NCBI RefSeq assembly: GCF_027484545.1
Contig: NZ_JAIXST010000305.1
Coordinates: 1-39,329, forward strand
DNA: 39,329 bases
Direction of reading: 5' to 3'
DNA from: Runella sp.
GTDB lineage: Bacteria; Bacteroidota; Bacteroidia; Cytophagales; Spirosomataceae
Shown: positions 15,652 to 26,440 of the stretch, one piece after another
Position numbering within the stretch: the first letter of the stretch is position 1
Layout of the letters: the number at the start of each line of letters is the position of its first letter
Notes under the pieces: generated by a model
What the model was told of the DNA's origin: nothing
Databases searched by the model: none
What the model saw: the letters and a program-made list of their open reading frames with translations, nothing else
Program-made: the position numbers and the translations under genes

Positions 15652-18600
15652 TCAATACACTTTCACTTTTCCGCCTCCCGAATAACTCCGAAAATCGCCT
15701 GAATACATCGCATCGGCCGAAACGGGCCCAAGGGTGAATGTACCTTTGGTGATAACGCGAACCATGTAATAAAACGTCTTTTCGACGTTGTTGGCGGTAG
15801 TGTAATAGTTGATGCGGTCGTCGCGAATATCGAAATGATCGGGTGTTGTGGGGTTCTTAATCCAAGGCATATCACGCGGCTCAGTCAGGCGCGGGTTTTC
15901 AACTTCAAAAGCTGCCGGAAGCAAATCCGTCACCACCACGTTTTCAACGGGTGAGCCGTCAGTGCTTGTCAATGTAATTTTGACAACAACCAAATCATTT
16001 TGGTGGAAAGCGCTGAGTGGCTGTCCGTTGCGGTTCAGGAACTGCTTGCGTACGCGCAATCCTGCATCTTCCTCTACATAAGCGCCTGTGGCACTTAAAC
16101 CTTCAGACTGAGCAAACCAATACAACGAGCCTTTGCCGGAAGCAGTAATTTGTAATTTTTGATTTAGTGGTTTAGTGATTATTAAGTCTTTCCCGTCAAA
16201 TTTACTCACTACTCGCTTCTCGCTACTCACTACTGCCGTTACCGTTGAACCTGCATTTTTCTTGGCCAATTTTCCCAAAGCTAAAAACGAGAACGCCGCT
16301 TCCTGAGTATTAAGATAGGCGGTTGAATTAAGTGCCTGCGATAATCGACGCGCTAACGTTGGAATTTGAATGTTGTTGGGGTCGGTTTCGATTAAGGTAT
16401 TCAAGGTCAACGCTATATTTCGAATAGGCGAAGCAAAACTGCCGCTTAATTGGCGCGATGAGCGAGTTTCGGCAAGCGTAGCCGGCAATAACGCGTAATA
16501 ACTTCGTTCGTCACCGATTTGCTTGAACGCCGCCGCTAATAGGTAGCGGGTATCCGAAGTCAACAACTGCTGATTTTGTTTGTAATAATTCATGGAAGCG
16601 CGGTTGGCTTTACCACCCAACGCCAAAGCATACAGCGAATACAGCGACGAACGACTTCCAATCGTCACTTGGGTATAGCCGCTTGCCTCATCGTAAACAT
16701 AATCATATTCGGTAGCGGGAGTACCTGTTTTTACCGTCAAATAGTTCAACATCCGACCTACAGCTGATTGATTGATTTCAAATCCGGCACGTTGGGCTTC
16801 GAGCAGGAAATGCGTGGCGTAGGCAGTTCCCCAAGGCGATTCTTCGGTTCCTGCGGGCCAGTAACTTACCGCCCCATTGGGCAACTGCATACTTTCAACC
16901 TTTTGAATAGCCGCCTGCACATTGAAGGTAGGGTTAAAATCGCTTTCGCCCGTTTTGACTACGTACGTTTTGGGGGCAATGGATTTGGCAATATCAGCAA
17001 AGTACAGCTGCGGAAAAGCCTTGGAAATCGTTTGCTCAATACAACCGTGCGGATAACCCAACAGATAATCCAATGCCTTGGCATACTGCACCATAGGCGA
17101 ACGACTCACTACCAATTTGCTGCTCACCGTGGAAGGAATAAAACCATTGCCGCTTAAATCAACGGTTCCTGCGCTTCCTCCCGCAATTATGCCTGATTGT
17201 GATGTTTTTAACAGCGAAGTCGCAGGGCGAATGGTTAATTCGGTTTTTTCAACAAATTTCTCCTTGCCATTATTTACTGTCACGGTTACGCTGCCCATCC
17301 CCATTGCTTGGGCGGCTTTGACCACAAAAGCCGTACGACTTTCCTTTTCAGGCGCAATGCTCAGCGTTTGAGTTTTGCCCTGAAGATTTTGAAGTTGTCC
17401 GTTTACGCTGATACTCACTTGGACATTAGCGGCTGTTTTCTCCGTATTCGTTACGTTAACCGGGACAATTAACTCATCATCAGGGCTGAGAAAACGCGGC
17501 AAAGCTGTGCTGATCACAATAGGGTCAGCAACTTTCATGTTTTTGTTGCCTGACCCAAACGCATTGTCTTTGTAAGCCACTGCCATAATGCGCAAATCGC
17601 CCGAAAACTGCGGAATATCCACTTCAAATTCTGCTTCTCCGTCAAAACCTGCGTCTATTTGTCCCGACCAATAGGCCACCAAATTGACACGTCCGTTAGA
17701 AAGCGGATTGATGCGTTTTTCCAAATCGTATCCGTCACCCCCCACACTGCTCGCTGAAGCCAACGAAAGTTCGGGGAAAAGGAACGGATATAAATCGTGG
17801 CTATTGACTTCCAAGGCCCGTTTTTGATAGAAAAATCCGTGAATGTCAGGCGTTTGGAAATTTTTGATTTGCAGGATGCCTTCGTCTACCACGGCTATCG
17901 TCACCTGCGCATTACGAGCCGTTTTTATCCTGATTTTTTGTTTGGTTTTGGAACGGGATTTTTCCACGGCAACAATTTCCACGGGCAATTTGGTATCATC
18001 GTCTTCGACCTTGACCGAAGCAAAACCGTGCGCTACGGTAAGCGGCAAATTAGAATTGTCCAAAGGTCGAATCAGCGTAGCCGTGATGAAGGCATTCGGT
18101 AAATGTTCACTTCCTACTGAAAAACTGAATGCCGCCGACTTGTTATCCGTCTCCAAATAGTGATGCTCCAGCACTTTGTTGCGCTCAACCGTCACCAAAA
18201 GTTTACCCACAAAAGGTGTTTTAAACAATACCTTGGCTTTGTCTCCTACTTTATAATTAGGTTTGTCAAATTCCATTAACACTTCGCCTTCGTTGCTTAC
18301 CTCAAACGAAGAGGCCGATGTGCTGCCCCAACCATAGGCGTAAAAATTAATCACCGAATACCCCGTACTGCCAACACGCCGTATTCTGACTTCGTATTCT
18401 CCCGAAACGGTAGGCACATAACGAACCTCCGCCAGTCCATTTTTGAAAGAAACCACGTTGGAATACACTATTTTCTCCCGTTTTTTGGAAGCATAGCGAA
18501 GTTGGTCATTTTGTTTTTCAACCACGGTTTGGTAATCCATTCGGATAACTTCAACTTGGGCCGTGGCGGTCGCTTTGGGCTTACCGTCTTTGTCCACAGC

Positions 18601-21126
18601 CACGAGTCCAATGGGGACGGGAGCGTTGAGGCCCACGTAATTGTCCGCCATTTTTACCCCGTAAAAAACATCCTGCGTAAAAACATCAAAGCGTTTGAGA
18701 CGATTCACGGGACGTCCCGTTTCGTCAAAAACGGTTACGTATATTTTTCCTTCCAATACGCCCAAATCCTGATACTCGGCGGGAAGCGGAAACGTTTCTT
18801 TTGCCAAGCCATTGTCATCCGTGACTCCCTGTCTGACAACGCTCTCGAATTTTGTAGCGTTGTCAGGCATGTCGAAAATGTATTCTTTGTATCTGTCCGC
18901 AAAAAAGGCTTTTCGTTTGAGCGAAAACTCCATTTCATAATTACGGCCCGACGCAGGAGGTCCAAATAAATTGAGGGCCGTGGCGTTAAGGGAGATAGCT
19001 TGTCCGGTGCGGTAAAATTCCTGATTGGTTTTGGCATCTACCTTGATGCGGTCGGGCATAAATTCCTCAATGTTCAGCTTTTTGGAAGCCAGCAGTACAT
19101 CATTTCCGTTGTACACTTCCACGCTGTAGCCACCCGTCACGGCGGCTTTGTCGAGCACCAACGACGTTTCTACGGCTCCTTCGCTATTGGTATTCAATCT
19201 GTATGATTTTAACTCTTTACCGTTGGGCAATAACACTTTGATTTTCAACGGAATCTCTCCCACACTTTTCCAGGTTTGCTGACGCACAACGGTGTTAAAA
19301 TGAATGGTTTCGCCGGGGCGATAAATATCACGGTCGCCATAAATAAATGCCTCAAAACCCGACGTATTATCACGCTTGCCTTCCACTTCAAAACGAGAAG
19401 TTTCGACTTGGGTATCTTCTAAAAACAGGTAGTTAAAATCGTCGTCGATGTTGTTTTTGGAGGGAGCCGTTTTTGCTATCACCATGGCAATGGTGAAATT
19501 GGGAGCTTTCTCGGAAAGTTTTTCAAATTTAGCGACCCCTCGGCTATCGGTTCGACCCGTCAGTACCGTTTGGTTGTTGGAAGATATAAGGCTGATTTCC
19601 AGATTATCAAGCGGTTCGGCGGTTTTGATGGAATTGGCAAAAACCCAAAATTCATCCTGCCCCTGCTTAGCAATCAGTCCAATGTCCGATAAAGACACCA
19701 TTTTCACGGCCCGTTGGTATTGTTCGTCCTTGGACTGAACAGTGACGACGTAAATCCCCCGAAAGGCATTAGGGGCATCGGGCAAGCCCAAATTAAGTGC
19801 GGAAACGCCCTTTACTTTTGGTAAATTGTCGGTTTCGATGGTTTTGTCAACAATAATGTCGCTATAAACCTGATTGTAATCGTCTTCATAAGTATAATTG
19901 CCCGTTGGTCCCCAATTGTCTTCGCCACCTAAGTTTCCGTATTCTTCGTAGCGATTGGTACGCAGGTATTGCAAAATGTTGTTTTCGTAAATCTTCGCAA
20001 TTTTGACCTGAACTTTGGGGATATTCACCACCTGCACGCCTACGTTACGTGCACCTTTGGAAGACAGATAAATGGCTTTTTTATTGACAAATGAAATACT
20101 CGCGGGCATATTACCAAAAAACAAATCCTTCGTGATTTCTTCTTCCAAATGCGCTCCCAATACGCCTTTGACTTGGTCGGTCAGAGTTAAAACGTAGGTG
20201 TCCGTTTCATTAAAATCACCGCGAATAGTGAAGCCGTTTTCGGTCAATTCGGCCTTCGTTTGTACCGCGGGCTGAATAGAATAATACGAAGCTAAGTCCA
20301 CATTTTGAAGCTCTTGTGTGGTGATAATGCGTACTACGCCGCGATAGTTTTCAAAGCCCGTTTTTACGTCTTTTACCTCCAGCGTTGTTGCAGATGGAAT
20401 GGTGCCGGAAAGCTTGATTTCTTCTTTGGTCGTGTAAGCAGTGTTGGGGACTTTAACCCCTTTTTCAACCGAAAATTCCAAAGGTTGTTCGTTTTTGTCA
20501 GCCGCTGCGTCGTTCAAAACCACCGTAATTGCCTCTGAGGGTTGGGTTTGAGTGGTGGAAGAACGAAAAGACTTATCTTCACTTTTTACCTTCAATTTGC
20601 TAACTACTTCGTTTCCGTTGACACCGTAATTGAAATGCAGTTTGGTTTTGGCCAACGGTTTGCCCGATTCGCGCGATTTGGTCCAATAGGTCTCGGCATC
20701 CGTCAATTGAAGATACGGCGTATGAAATTCTATCTCTTCGCCCGAAACGCCGTATTTTTTGTCGGTGGTTTTCTTGGCCAATTCTTTGCTCAACTCCGCT
20801 CGGTATTCAGTAGCGGGTTCAAAGCCGCTGGCGGGGGAGAATATTAGTTCGTTGGGAGCTGTCCATTTGAATTTTCCCGCCACGGCAGGGATAAATTCCA
20901 CAAATTTGGTGGATTCCCAACTGTTTAGTTCTGACGCGGGCACAATGTCTTTATTGAAAGTAAAGACCAGATTTTGAGCCAAATTGATTTCATCCTCAAA
21001 ATTTCGTCCCACTACCCGAATTTCGTTGAGTTTTCCACATTGAGTGAGGAATAGTGTGGAAAAAAACAGGAAAATGGAAAACGGAAAACGGAGAAAGGAA
21101 AAAGAACGACTGAACGGCGTTTTCAT
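15652..21126 (-). CDS. Alpha-2-macroglobulin family lipoprotein (thioester type)
   Basis: This 1824-residue cell-envelope protein has a signal peptide with lipobox L-T-Q-C30, with Gly at +2 and no Asp, so it is probably on the outer membrane. Macroglobulin-type beta domains fill the first two thirds; G-D-R-D-I-Y-R-P-G-E-T-I-H-F near residue 600 is the typical MG2 motif. The thioester motif is Y-P-H-G-C1362-I-E1364-Q1365, followed by the all-helical thioester domain. Family knowledge: the protein traps attacking proteases, often alongside penicillin-binding protein 1C. No pbpC gene is next to it here; the AT-rich island follows instead. The start at 21124-21126 gives a good signal peptide, whose core (residues 8-19) is encoded by a heptanucleotide repeat tract. 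Two more such tracts lie near the 3' end (16161-16234). Confidence 0.95.
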   Translation of the reverse strand: MKTPFSRSFSFLRFPFSIFLFFSTLFLTQCGKLNEIRVVGRNFEDEINLAQNLVFTFNKDIVPASELNSWESTKFVEFIPAVAGKFKWTAPNELIFSPASGFEPATEYRAELSKELAKKTTDKKYGVSGEEIEFHTPYLQLTDAETYWTKSRESGKPLAKTKLHFNYGVNGNEVVSKLKVKSEDKSFRSSTTQTQPSEAITVVLNDAAADKNEQPLEFSVEKGVKVPNTAYTTKEEIKLSGTIPSATTLEVKDVKTGFENYRGVVRIITTQELQNVDLASYYSIQPAVQTKAELTENGFTIRGDFNETDTYVLTLTDQVKGVLGAHLEEEITKDLFFGNMPASISFVNKKAIYLSSKGARNVGVQVVNIPKVQVKIAKIYENNILQYLRTNRYEEYGNLGGEDNWGPTGNYTYEDDYNQVYSDIIVDKTIETDNLPKVKGVSALNLGLPDAPNAFRGIYVVTVQSKDEQYQRAVKMVSLSDIGLIAKQGQDEFWVFANSIKTAEPLDNLEISLISSNNQTVLTGRTDSRGVAKFEKLSEKAPNFTIAMVIAKTAPSKNNIDDDFNYLFLEDTQVETSRFEVEGKRDNTSGFEAFIYGDRDIYRPGETIHFNTVVRQQTWKSVGEIPLKIKVLLPNGKELKSYRLNTNSEGAVETSLVLDKAAVTGGYSVEVYNGNDVLLASKKLNIEEFMPDRIKVDAKTNQEFYRTGQAISLNATALNLFGPPASGRNYEMEFSLKRKAFFADRYKEYIFDMPDNATKFESVVRQGVTDDNGLAKETFPLPAEYQDLGVLEGKIYVTVFDETGRPVNRLKRFDVFTQDVFYGVKMADNYVGLNAPVPIGLVAVDKDGKPKATATAQVEVIRMDYQTVVEKQNDQLRYASKKREKIVYSNVVSFKNGLAEVRYVPTVSGEYEVRIRRVGSTGYSVINFYAYGWGSTSASSFEVSNEGEVLMEFDKPNYKVGDKAKVLFKTPFVGKLLVTVERNKVLEHHYLETDNKSAAFSFSVGSEHLPNAFITATLIRPLDNSNLPLTVAHGFASVKVEDDDTKLPVEIVAVEKSRSKTKQKIRIKTARNAQVTIAVVDEGILQIKNFQTPDIHGFFYQKRALEVNSHDLYPFLFPELSLASASSVGGDGYDLEKRINPLSNGRVNLVAYWSGQIDAGFDGEAEFEVDIPQFSGDLRIMAVAYKDNAFGSGNKNMKVADPIVISTALPRFLSPDDELIVPVNVTNTEKTAANVQVSISVNGQLQNLQGKTQTLSIAPEKESRTAFVVKAAQAMGMGSVTVTVNNGKEKFVEKTELTIRPATSLLKTSQSGIIAGGSAGTVDLSGNGFIPSTVSSKLVVSRSPMVQYAKALDYLLGYPHGCIEQTISKAFPQLYFADIAKSIAPKTYVVKTGESDFNPTFNVQAAIQKVESMQLPNGAVSYWPAGTEESPWGTAYATHFLLEAQRAGFEINQSAVGRMLNYLTVKTGTPATEYDYVYDEASGYTQVTIGSRSSLYSLYALALGGKANRASMNYYKQNQQLLTSDTRYLLAAAFKQIGDERSYYALLPATLAETRSSRQLSGSFASPIRNIALTLNTLIETDPNNIQIPTLARRLSQALNSTAYLNTQEAAFSFLALGKLAKKNAGSTVTAVVSSEKRVVSKFDGKDLIITKPLNQKLQITASGKGSLYWFAQSEGLSATGAYVEEDAGLRVRKQFLNRNGQPLSAFHQNDLVVVKITLTSTDGSPVENVVVTDLLPAAFEVENPRLTEPRDMPWIKNPTTPDHFDIRDDRINYYTTANNVEKTFYYMVRVITKGTFTLGPVSADAMYSGDFRSYSGGGKVKVY
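16161..16234. repeat. Two degenerate heptamer tracts inside the alpha-2-macroglobulin gene
   Basis: At 16204-16234 the units are ACTCACT, ACTCGCT, TCTCGCT, ACTCACT, ACT, with an exact 10-base repeat spaced 21 bases (16204-16213 and 16225-16234). At 16161-16186 units of GTGGTTTA/GTGATTA type repeat. The tracts encode a Ser/Val/Lys-rich linker-like stretch after the thioester domain. Confidence 0.6.
21069..21103 (+). repeat. Five-unit heptanucleotide tandem tract encoding a signal-peptide core
   Basis: Units read GGAAAAT, GGAAAAC, GGAAAAC, GGAGAAA, GGAAAAA. The opposite strand encodes residues 8-19 of the alpha-2-macroglobulin signal peptide. A 20-base part (21082-21101) recurs inverted at 544-563. 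Confidence 0.75.
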
Positions 21127-21315
21127 TTGACAATGGGTTTTGGGAGTTTAGGCAATAAAACGATGAAATTACGGGAAATTGTTGACAGCGAACAACAAAA
21201 AATCGGCACATTTATTTGGCGGTCTCATTAAGCACTTAACTATACGGTTGTGGGGTTTACACCACGTTCTTTGGGGTGTTTGCCACCTTTATTTTTAAGC
21301 TTGACAGTCTCGTTT

Positions 21316-21343
21316 TTGCTTTGCGTCAACCTTCTTATCTTTA
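21316..21343 (+). promoter_or_regulatory. Probable promoter of the histidine kinase/response regulator pair
   Basis: TTG (21316-21318), 17 bases, then TATCTTTA (21336-21343), one mismatch to TAnnTTTG. The predicted start of transcription falls just before the ATG at 21349, so the message would be nearly leaderless. Confidence 0.4.
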
Positions 21344-21348
21344 CGACT

Positions 21349-22530
21349 ATGCAAATCAATAAATGGCGACTTTTCGGGCTTCATTATGCCTTCGTTTTTA
21401 CGGTTCTATTTTTTTGGACTTTTACGGTTACACATAGATACGGCTATAATGGCGGGGATTGGTTTCATTGGGTTTCATTCATTTGGCCTTTAGTTGTTAG
21501 GGCTTTATTTTTAGAGAAAGATGCTCCCGTGTTAAATGCTCTGTTGCTTACACTATTTGCAACCTTTTTTTATTTGTTTATTTTTCAGGATTTAATTCAA
21601 AAGCGCTTTAAACGTTTTGCAATTAAATTTTGCCTGTTCCTTGGGTTCTTGCTATTACTTCAAATCGTTCTTTGGGCTTTTTACGATTGGTTGCTGTTTA
21701 ATTACACTTACGAATATGAAAAAAATCAAGCATGGATAGAGACTCAAAAAAATAATGGCAACCTCTTTCGTCCATTTTTTTCTCTTTTAGCAGATTCTTT
21801 TAAAATTCTTACTCACAACGGATTTGCGAATATGCTGCTTATGTTTGGGATAGAAGATATTATCTTTTATTTCTTATACACCGCCTTCTTCACCCTCATT
21901 ATGTACGTTTGGCAAAGCCGCAAGCGGGAAGCAGAATTGGAAAAACTGCAACGGGAAACCGAAATTCAATCCCTGAAAGCGCAGTTGAATCCGCATTTTT
22001 TGTTCAATTCACTCAATACCATTTACAGTTCGGCGCTGACTGAAAAAGATACCTCGACGGCGCAATTGGTCCAACAACTTTCGGGGATTTTGCGGCACAA
22101 TGTTGAAGAAGTGCAGCAGGAGAAAACGGATATTCAAAAAGAAATGGCATTTATTGAAAAATACGTGGCTCTCCAACGCGCCCGCTTGCCCGAGCATCCC
22201 AATGTATCTATTCAATCTCAACTTTTTTGGGATCAGGAATCCGCTGAAATTGCGCCGTTGCTGCTGATTCCGTTTGTTGAAAATGCGTTTCAGTATGGGG
22301 TGAGTATTGACGAACCCAGTTTTGTGAAGGTGGACTTACGCGTGGAAGACCGAAAATTGCACCTCAAGGTAACGAATAGCATTACCACTCACCATGAAGA
22401 GAAGAAAGGTGCAGGAACGGGTTTGAAAAATGCGGAAAAACGCTTGGCGTTGCTTTATACTGACCGATATTCGTTGCGGTGTGAACCACAAAAAGATACA
22501 TTTGAACTCCATTTGACCATTGACTTATAA
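21349..22530 (+). CDS. LytS/YehU-type sensor histidine kinase
   Basis: The 393-residue membrane sensor kinase has four or more membrane helices in its first 180 residues, a short coiled coil (KREAELEKLQRETEIQSLKAQ), the His_kinase domain with L-N-P-H-F-L-F-N-S-L-N (phospho-acceptor His) and a HATPase region with P-F-V-E-N-A-F-Q-Y-G (N box) and G-T-G-L-K-N (G box). It should phosphorylate the LytTR regulator encoded three bases downstream. I chose ATG 21349 because the upstream in-frame start at 21250 is a GTG that would add 33 unlikely residues and lies before the promoter-like element. There is no recognisable periplasmic ligand domain, so the signal is unknown. Confidence 0.94.
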   Translation: MQINKWRLFGLHYAFVFTVLFFWTFTVTHRYGYNGGDWFHWVSFIWPLVVRALFLEKDAPVLNALLLTLFATFFYLFIFQDLIQKRFKRFAIKFCLFLGFLLLLQIVLWAFYDWLLFNYTYEYEKNQAWIETQKNNGNLFRPFFSLLADSFKILTHNGFANMLLMFGIEDIIFYFLYTAFFTLIMYVWQSRKREAELEKLQRETEIQSLKAQLNPHFLFNSLNTIYSSALTEKDTSTAQLVQQLSGILRHNVEEVQQEKTDIQKEMAFIEKYVALQRARLPEHPNVSIQSQLFWDQESAEIAPLLLIPFVENAFQYGVSIDEPSFVKVDLRVEDRKLHLKVTNSITTHHEEKKGAGTGLKNAEKRLALLYTDRYSLRCEPQKDTFELHLTIDL

Positions 22531-22533
22531 TCG

Positions 22534-23214
22534 ATGAAAATTTCCTGCATTGCCATTGACGACGAACCAGCCTCCTTGACTGTCATTGAGCAATATGCTG
22601 AATGGGTACCGTTTTTGTCGTTGAAAAAGACCTTTGTAAGCGTAAAAGAGGCGTTGTCTTTTCTTAAAAACGAGCGCGTGGATTGTGTTTTTTTGGATGT
22701 AAAAATGCCTGATTTACTCGGTACGGAGTTGGCCCGTATTCTTCAGGGCCAAACACAGATTGTCTTCATAACGGCGTATTCGGAATATGCCGTGCAGGGT
22801 TTTGAAGTGCAGGCCCTTGATTATCTGCTGAAACCCATTGAATTTGACCGCTTTTTGCAAACGGCAAATCGGGTTCATGCGCAATTGAGTCAGCGCGTGG
22901 AAGGGCAAAGTTCAATTTTTGTAAAAGAAGGCTACGATTGGGTCCGTGTGCAACTCAACGAAGTGCAATACATTCAGTCGGATACCAATTTGCTGTTTAT
23001 TTACGAACGTAATCGTCGGGTCATTACGCGCATGACCATGACCGAAATGCTGAGTCTATTGCCGGCAGAACGGTTTATTCGAGTCCATAAATCGTACATT
23101 GTAGCGGTAGACTCCATTCAAAAAATAGAACGCCATCAGCTTGCTTTGGCAAAAGCAACTATTCCGATTGGGGAATTGTATCGGGATGGGTTGGAGCGGT
23201 TGTTATTGAGGTAA
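22534..23214 (+). CDS. LytTR-family response regulator
   Basis: The protein has 226 residues. The receiver domain (1-120) contains the acidic pair D9-D10, the phosphorylated D55 in VFLDVKMPD, T80 and K100 in LLKP. The LytTR DNA-binding domain (about 125-226) has the typical I-Q-S-D-T-N-L-L-F-I-Y start and R-F-I-R-V-H-K-S-Y-I-V core. It is co-transcribed with the kinase gene, three bases between stop and start. Regulated genes cannot be deduced here; in this family they are often neighbouring exporter or envelope genes. A strong hairpin follows. Confidence 0.95.
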   Translation: MKISCIAIDDEPASLTVIEQYAEWVPFLSLKKTFVSVKEALSFLKNERVDCVFLDVKMPDLLGTELARILQGQTQIVFITAYSEYAVQGFEVQALDYLLKPIEFDRFLQTANRVHAQLSQRVEGQSSIFVKEGYDWVRVQLNEVQYIQSDTNLLFIYERNRRVITRMTMTEMLSLLPAERFIRVHKSYIVAVDSIQKIERHQLALAKATIPIGELYRDGLERLLLR

Positions 23215-23221
23215 AATTAAA

Positions 23222-23245
23222 AAGCCGCCCAAGAATAGGCGGCTT
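23222..23245. terminator. Terminator hairpin after the LytTR gene
   Basis: An 8-bp stem AAGCCGCC (23222-23229) with GGCGGCTT (23238-23245) starts seven bases after the stop codon. There is no long U-tract on the plus side, so it may act with the following hairpins. Confidence 0.6.
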
Positions 23246-23251
23246 ACTGCC

Positions 23252-23316
23252 GTTGGTGGTGGTTTTCACCGCCAACTTGCGAGGATTAGAAACTTGACGG
23301 TGATAACACCGTCAAG
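23252..23316. repeat. Paired GGTG/CACC hairpins (dispersed-repeat-like block)
   Basis: Hairpin one: GTTGGTGGTG (23252-23261) with CACCGCCAAC (23267-23276), one wobble. Hairpin two: CTTGACGGTG (23293-23302) with CACCGTCAAG (23307-23316), perfect, loop ATAA. The two share a GGTG-loop-CACC core and lie between convergent genes. Confidence 0.7.
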
Positions 23317-23344
23317 GGCAAAATAGTGACAAAATTATATCTCC

Positions 23345-25105
<1,761 letters not shown>

Positions 25106-25144
25106 TAGTCAACCGACACTTCTTCATCCACAAACACAACGAAC

Positions 25145-26437
25145 TTGAACTACGAGACTCTACATTCGCTTTCTCCGCAGGAATTACACACTTGGGCGTT
25201 ACAACAGGATCAAACCGACCCACTTCGTGCTTTTCGTGACCGGTTTTTTATTCCGGAACGCGAGGGAAAGCCATTGACTTATTTCTGCGGAAATTCCCTT
25301 GGACTGCAACCCAAAACGGCTCGTGCGGCTATTGATAAAGAATTGATTACGTGGCAAAATCACGGTGTAGAAGGCTGGTTTGAAGGAGAAGAATCGTGGT
25401 TGTCGTATCATCGTTGTTGCCAACAATCGTTGGCCAAAGTGGTAGGGGCTTTTCCGGAAGAGGTTTGTCCTATGAACCACCTGACGGTCAATCTGCACTT
25501 GATGTGGGCGTCGTTTTACCAACCTACTCCAAAACGGTATAAAGTGTTAACAATCGCCGGGGATTTTCCTTCTGACCAATATGCAATTGAAACCCACCTG
25601 AAATTTCGCGGTTATGACCCTGCGGAAGCACTTATTGAGGTAAGCCCGCGAGTCGGTGAATATATCATTCGTACGGAAGATTTGCTGACATCTATTGAGC
25701 AAAACGCCGATGAACTTGCTTTGGTTTGTATGAGTGGGCTGAACTATTACACAGGGCAGGTGTATGATATGAAGACCATTGCTGCCAAAGCGCATAGTTT
25801 AGGTATTTTGGTTGGGTTTGACTTAGCGCACGCCGCGGGCAATGTTTCTCTTCAGCTCCACGATTGGGGCGTTGATTTTGCGGTTTGGTGTTCGTATAAA
25901 TACCTCAATTCGGGTCCAGGGGGCGTGTCGGGAGTTTTTGTTCATGAAAAACATCATCATTCCAACATGATACGTTTGGCAGGTTGGTGGGGGTATGACG
26001 AAGCACGGCGTTTTGAAATGACCAAAGGATTTGTTCCAATGAATGGGGCTGCCGGTTGGCAATTAAGTACGCCTAACATTATGGCCCTAGCAGTTCACCG
26101 GGCCTCGTTAGCTATTTTTGACGAAGCTGGTATCGAAAATTTGCGCCAAAAAAGTGAAGCGTTGACGGGGTTTTTAGAGTTTGTGATTCAGCGAGTTAAT
26201 CTAAGGGCAGGATACGAAAAAATTCGGTTAATCACTCCTATTGACCCGGTTCAACGAGGAAGTCAATTGTCATTGTTGATTGATGAAGGGGGAAAACAAC
26301 TCTTCGATAAGTTAGTAGAAAACGGCATTATCGGCGATTGGCGCGAGCCGAATTGCATTCGACTCACGCCCGCGCCGCTTTACAATACGTTTGAGGAAGT
26401 ATGGAAAGTAGGGAATGTGTTGGGTTCTGTACTTTAA
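25145..26437 (+). CDS. kynU: Kynureninase
   Basis: The 430-residue PLP enzyme cleaves kynurenine to anthranilate and alanine, and 3-hydroxykynurenine to 3-hydroxyanthranilate. It is a fold-type I aminotransferase-like protein with Y-F-C-G-N-S-L-G-L (46-54), the PLP-phosphate and ring region D-F-P-S-D-Q-Y (140-146), the ring-nitrogen Asp in F-D226-L-A-H-A and the Schiff-base Lys in W-C-S-Y-K252-Y-L-N-S-G-P-G. No other kynurenine-pathway gene is nearby, so it is a solitary gene with its own promoter. It is divergent from the ABC-F gene, and its stop lies three bases from the convergent lipoprotein stop. Confidence 0.97.
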   Translation: MNYETLHSLSPQELHTWALQQDQTDPLRAFRDRFFIPEREGKPLTYFCGNSLGLQPKTARAAIDKELITWQNHGVEGWFEGEESWLSYHRCCQQSLAKVVGAFPEEVCPMNHLTVNLHLMWASFYQPTPKRYKVLTIAGDFPSDQYAIETHLKFRGYDPAEALIEVSPRVGEYIIRTEDLLTSIEQNADELALVCMSGLNYYTGQVYDMKTIAAKAHSLGILVGFDLAHAAGNVSLQLHDWGVDFAVWCSYKYLNSGPGGVSGVFVHEKHHHSNMIRLAGWWGYDEARRFEMTKGFVPMNGAAGWQLSTPNIMALAVHRASLAIFDEAGIENLRQKSEALTGFLEFVIQRVNLRAGYEKIRLITPIDPVQRGSQLSLLIDEGGKQLFDKLVENGIIGDWREPNCIRLTPAPLYNTFEEVWKVGNVLGSVL

Positions 26438-26440
26438 TCC

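Noticed and set aside
21250-21348. GTG-started extension of the histidine kinase
   Set aside because: GTG start, repeat-like sequence, and a promoter-like element just before the ATG at 21349.
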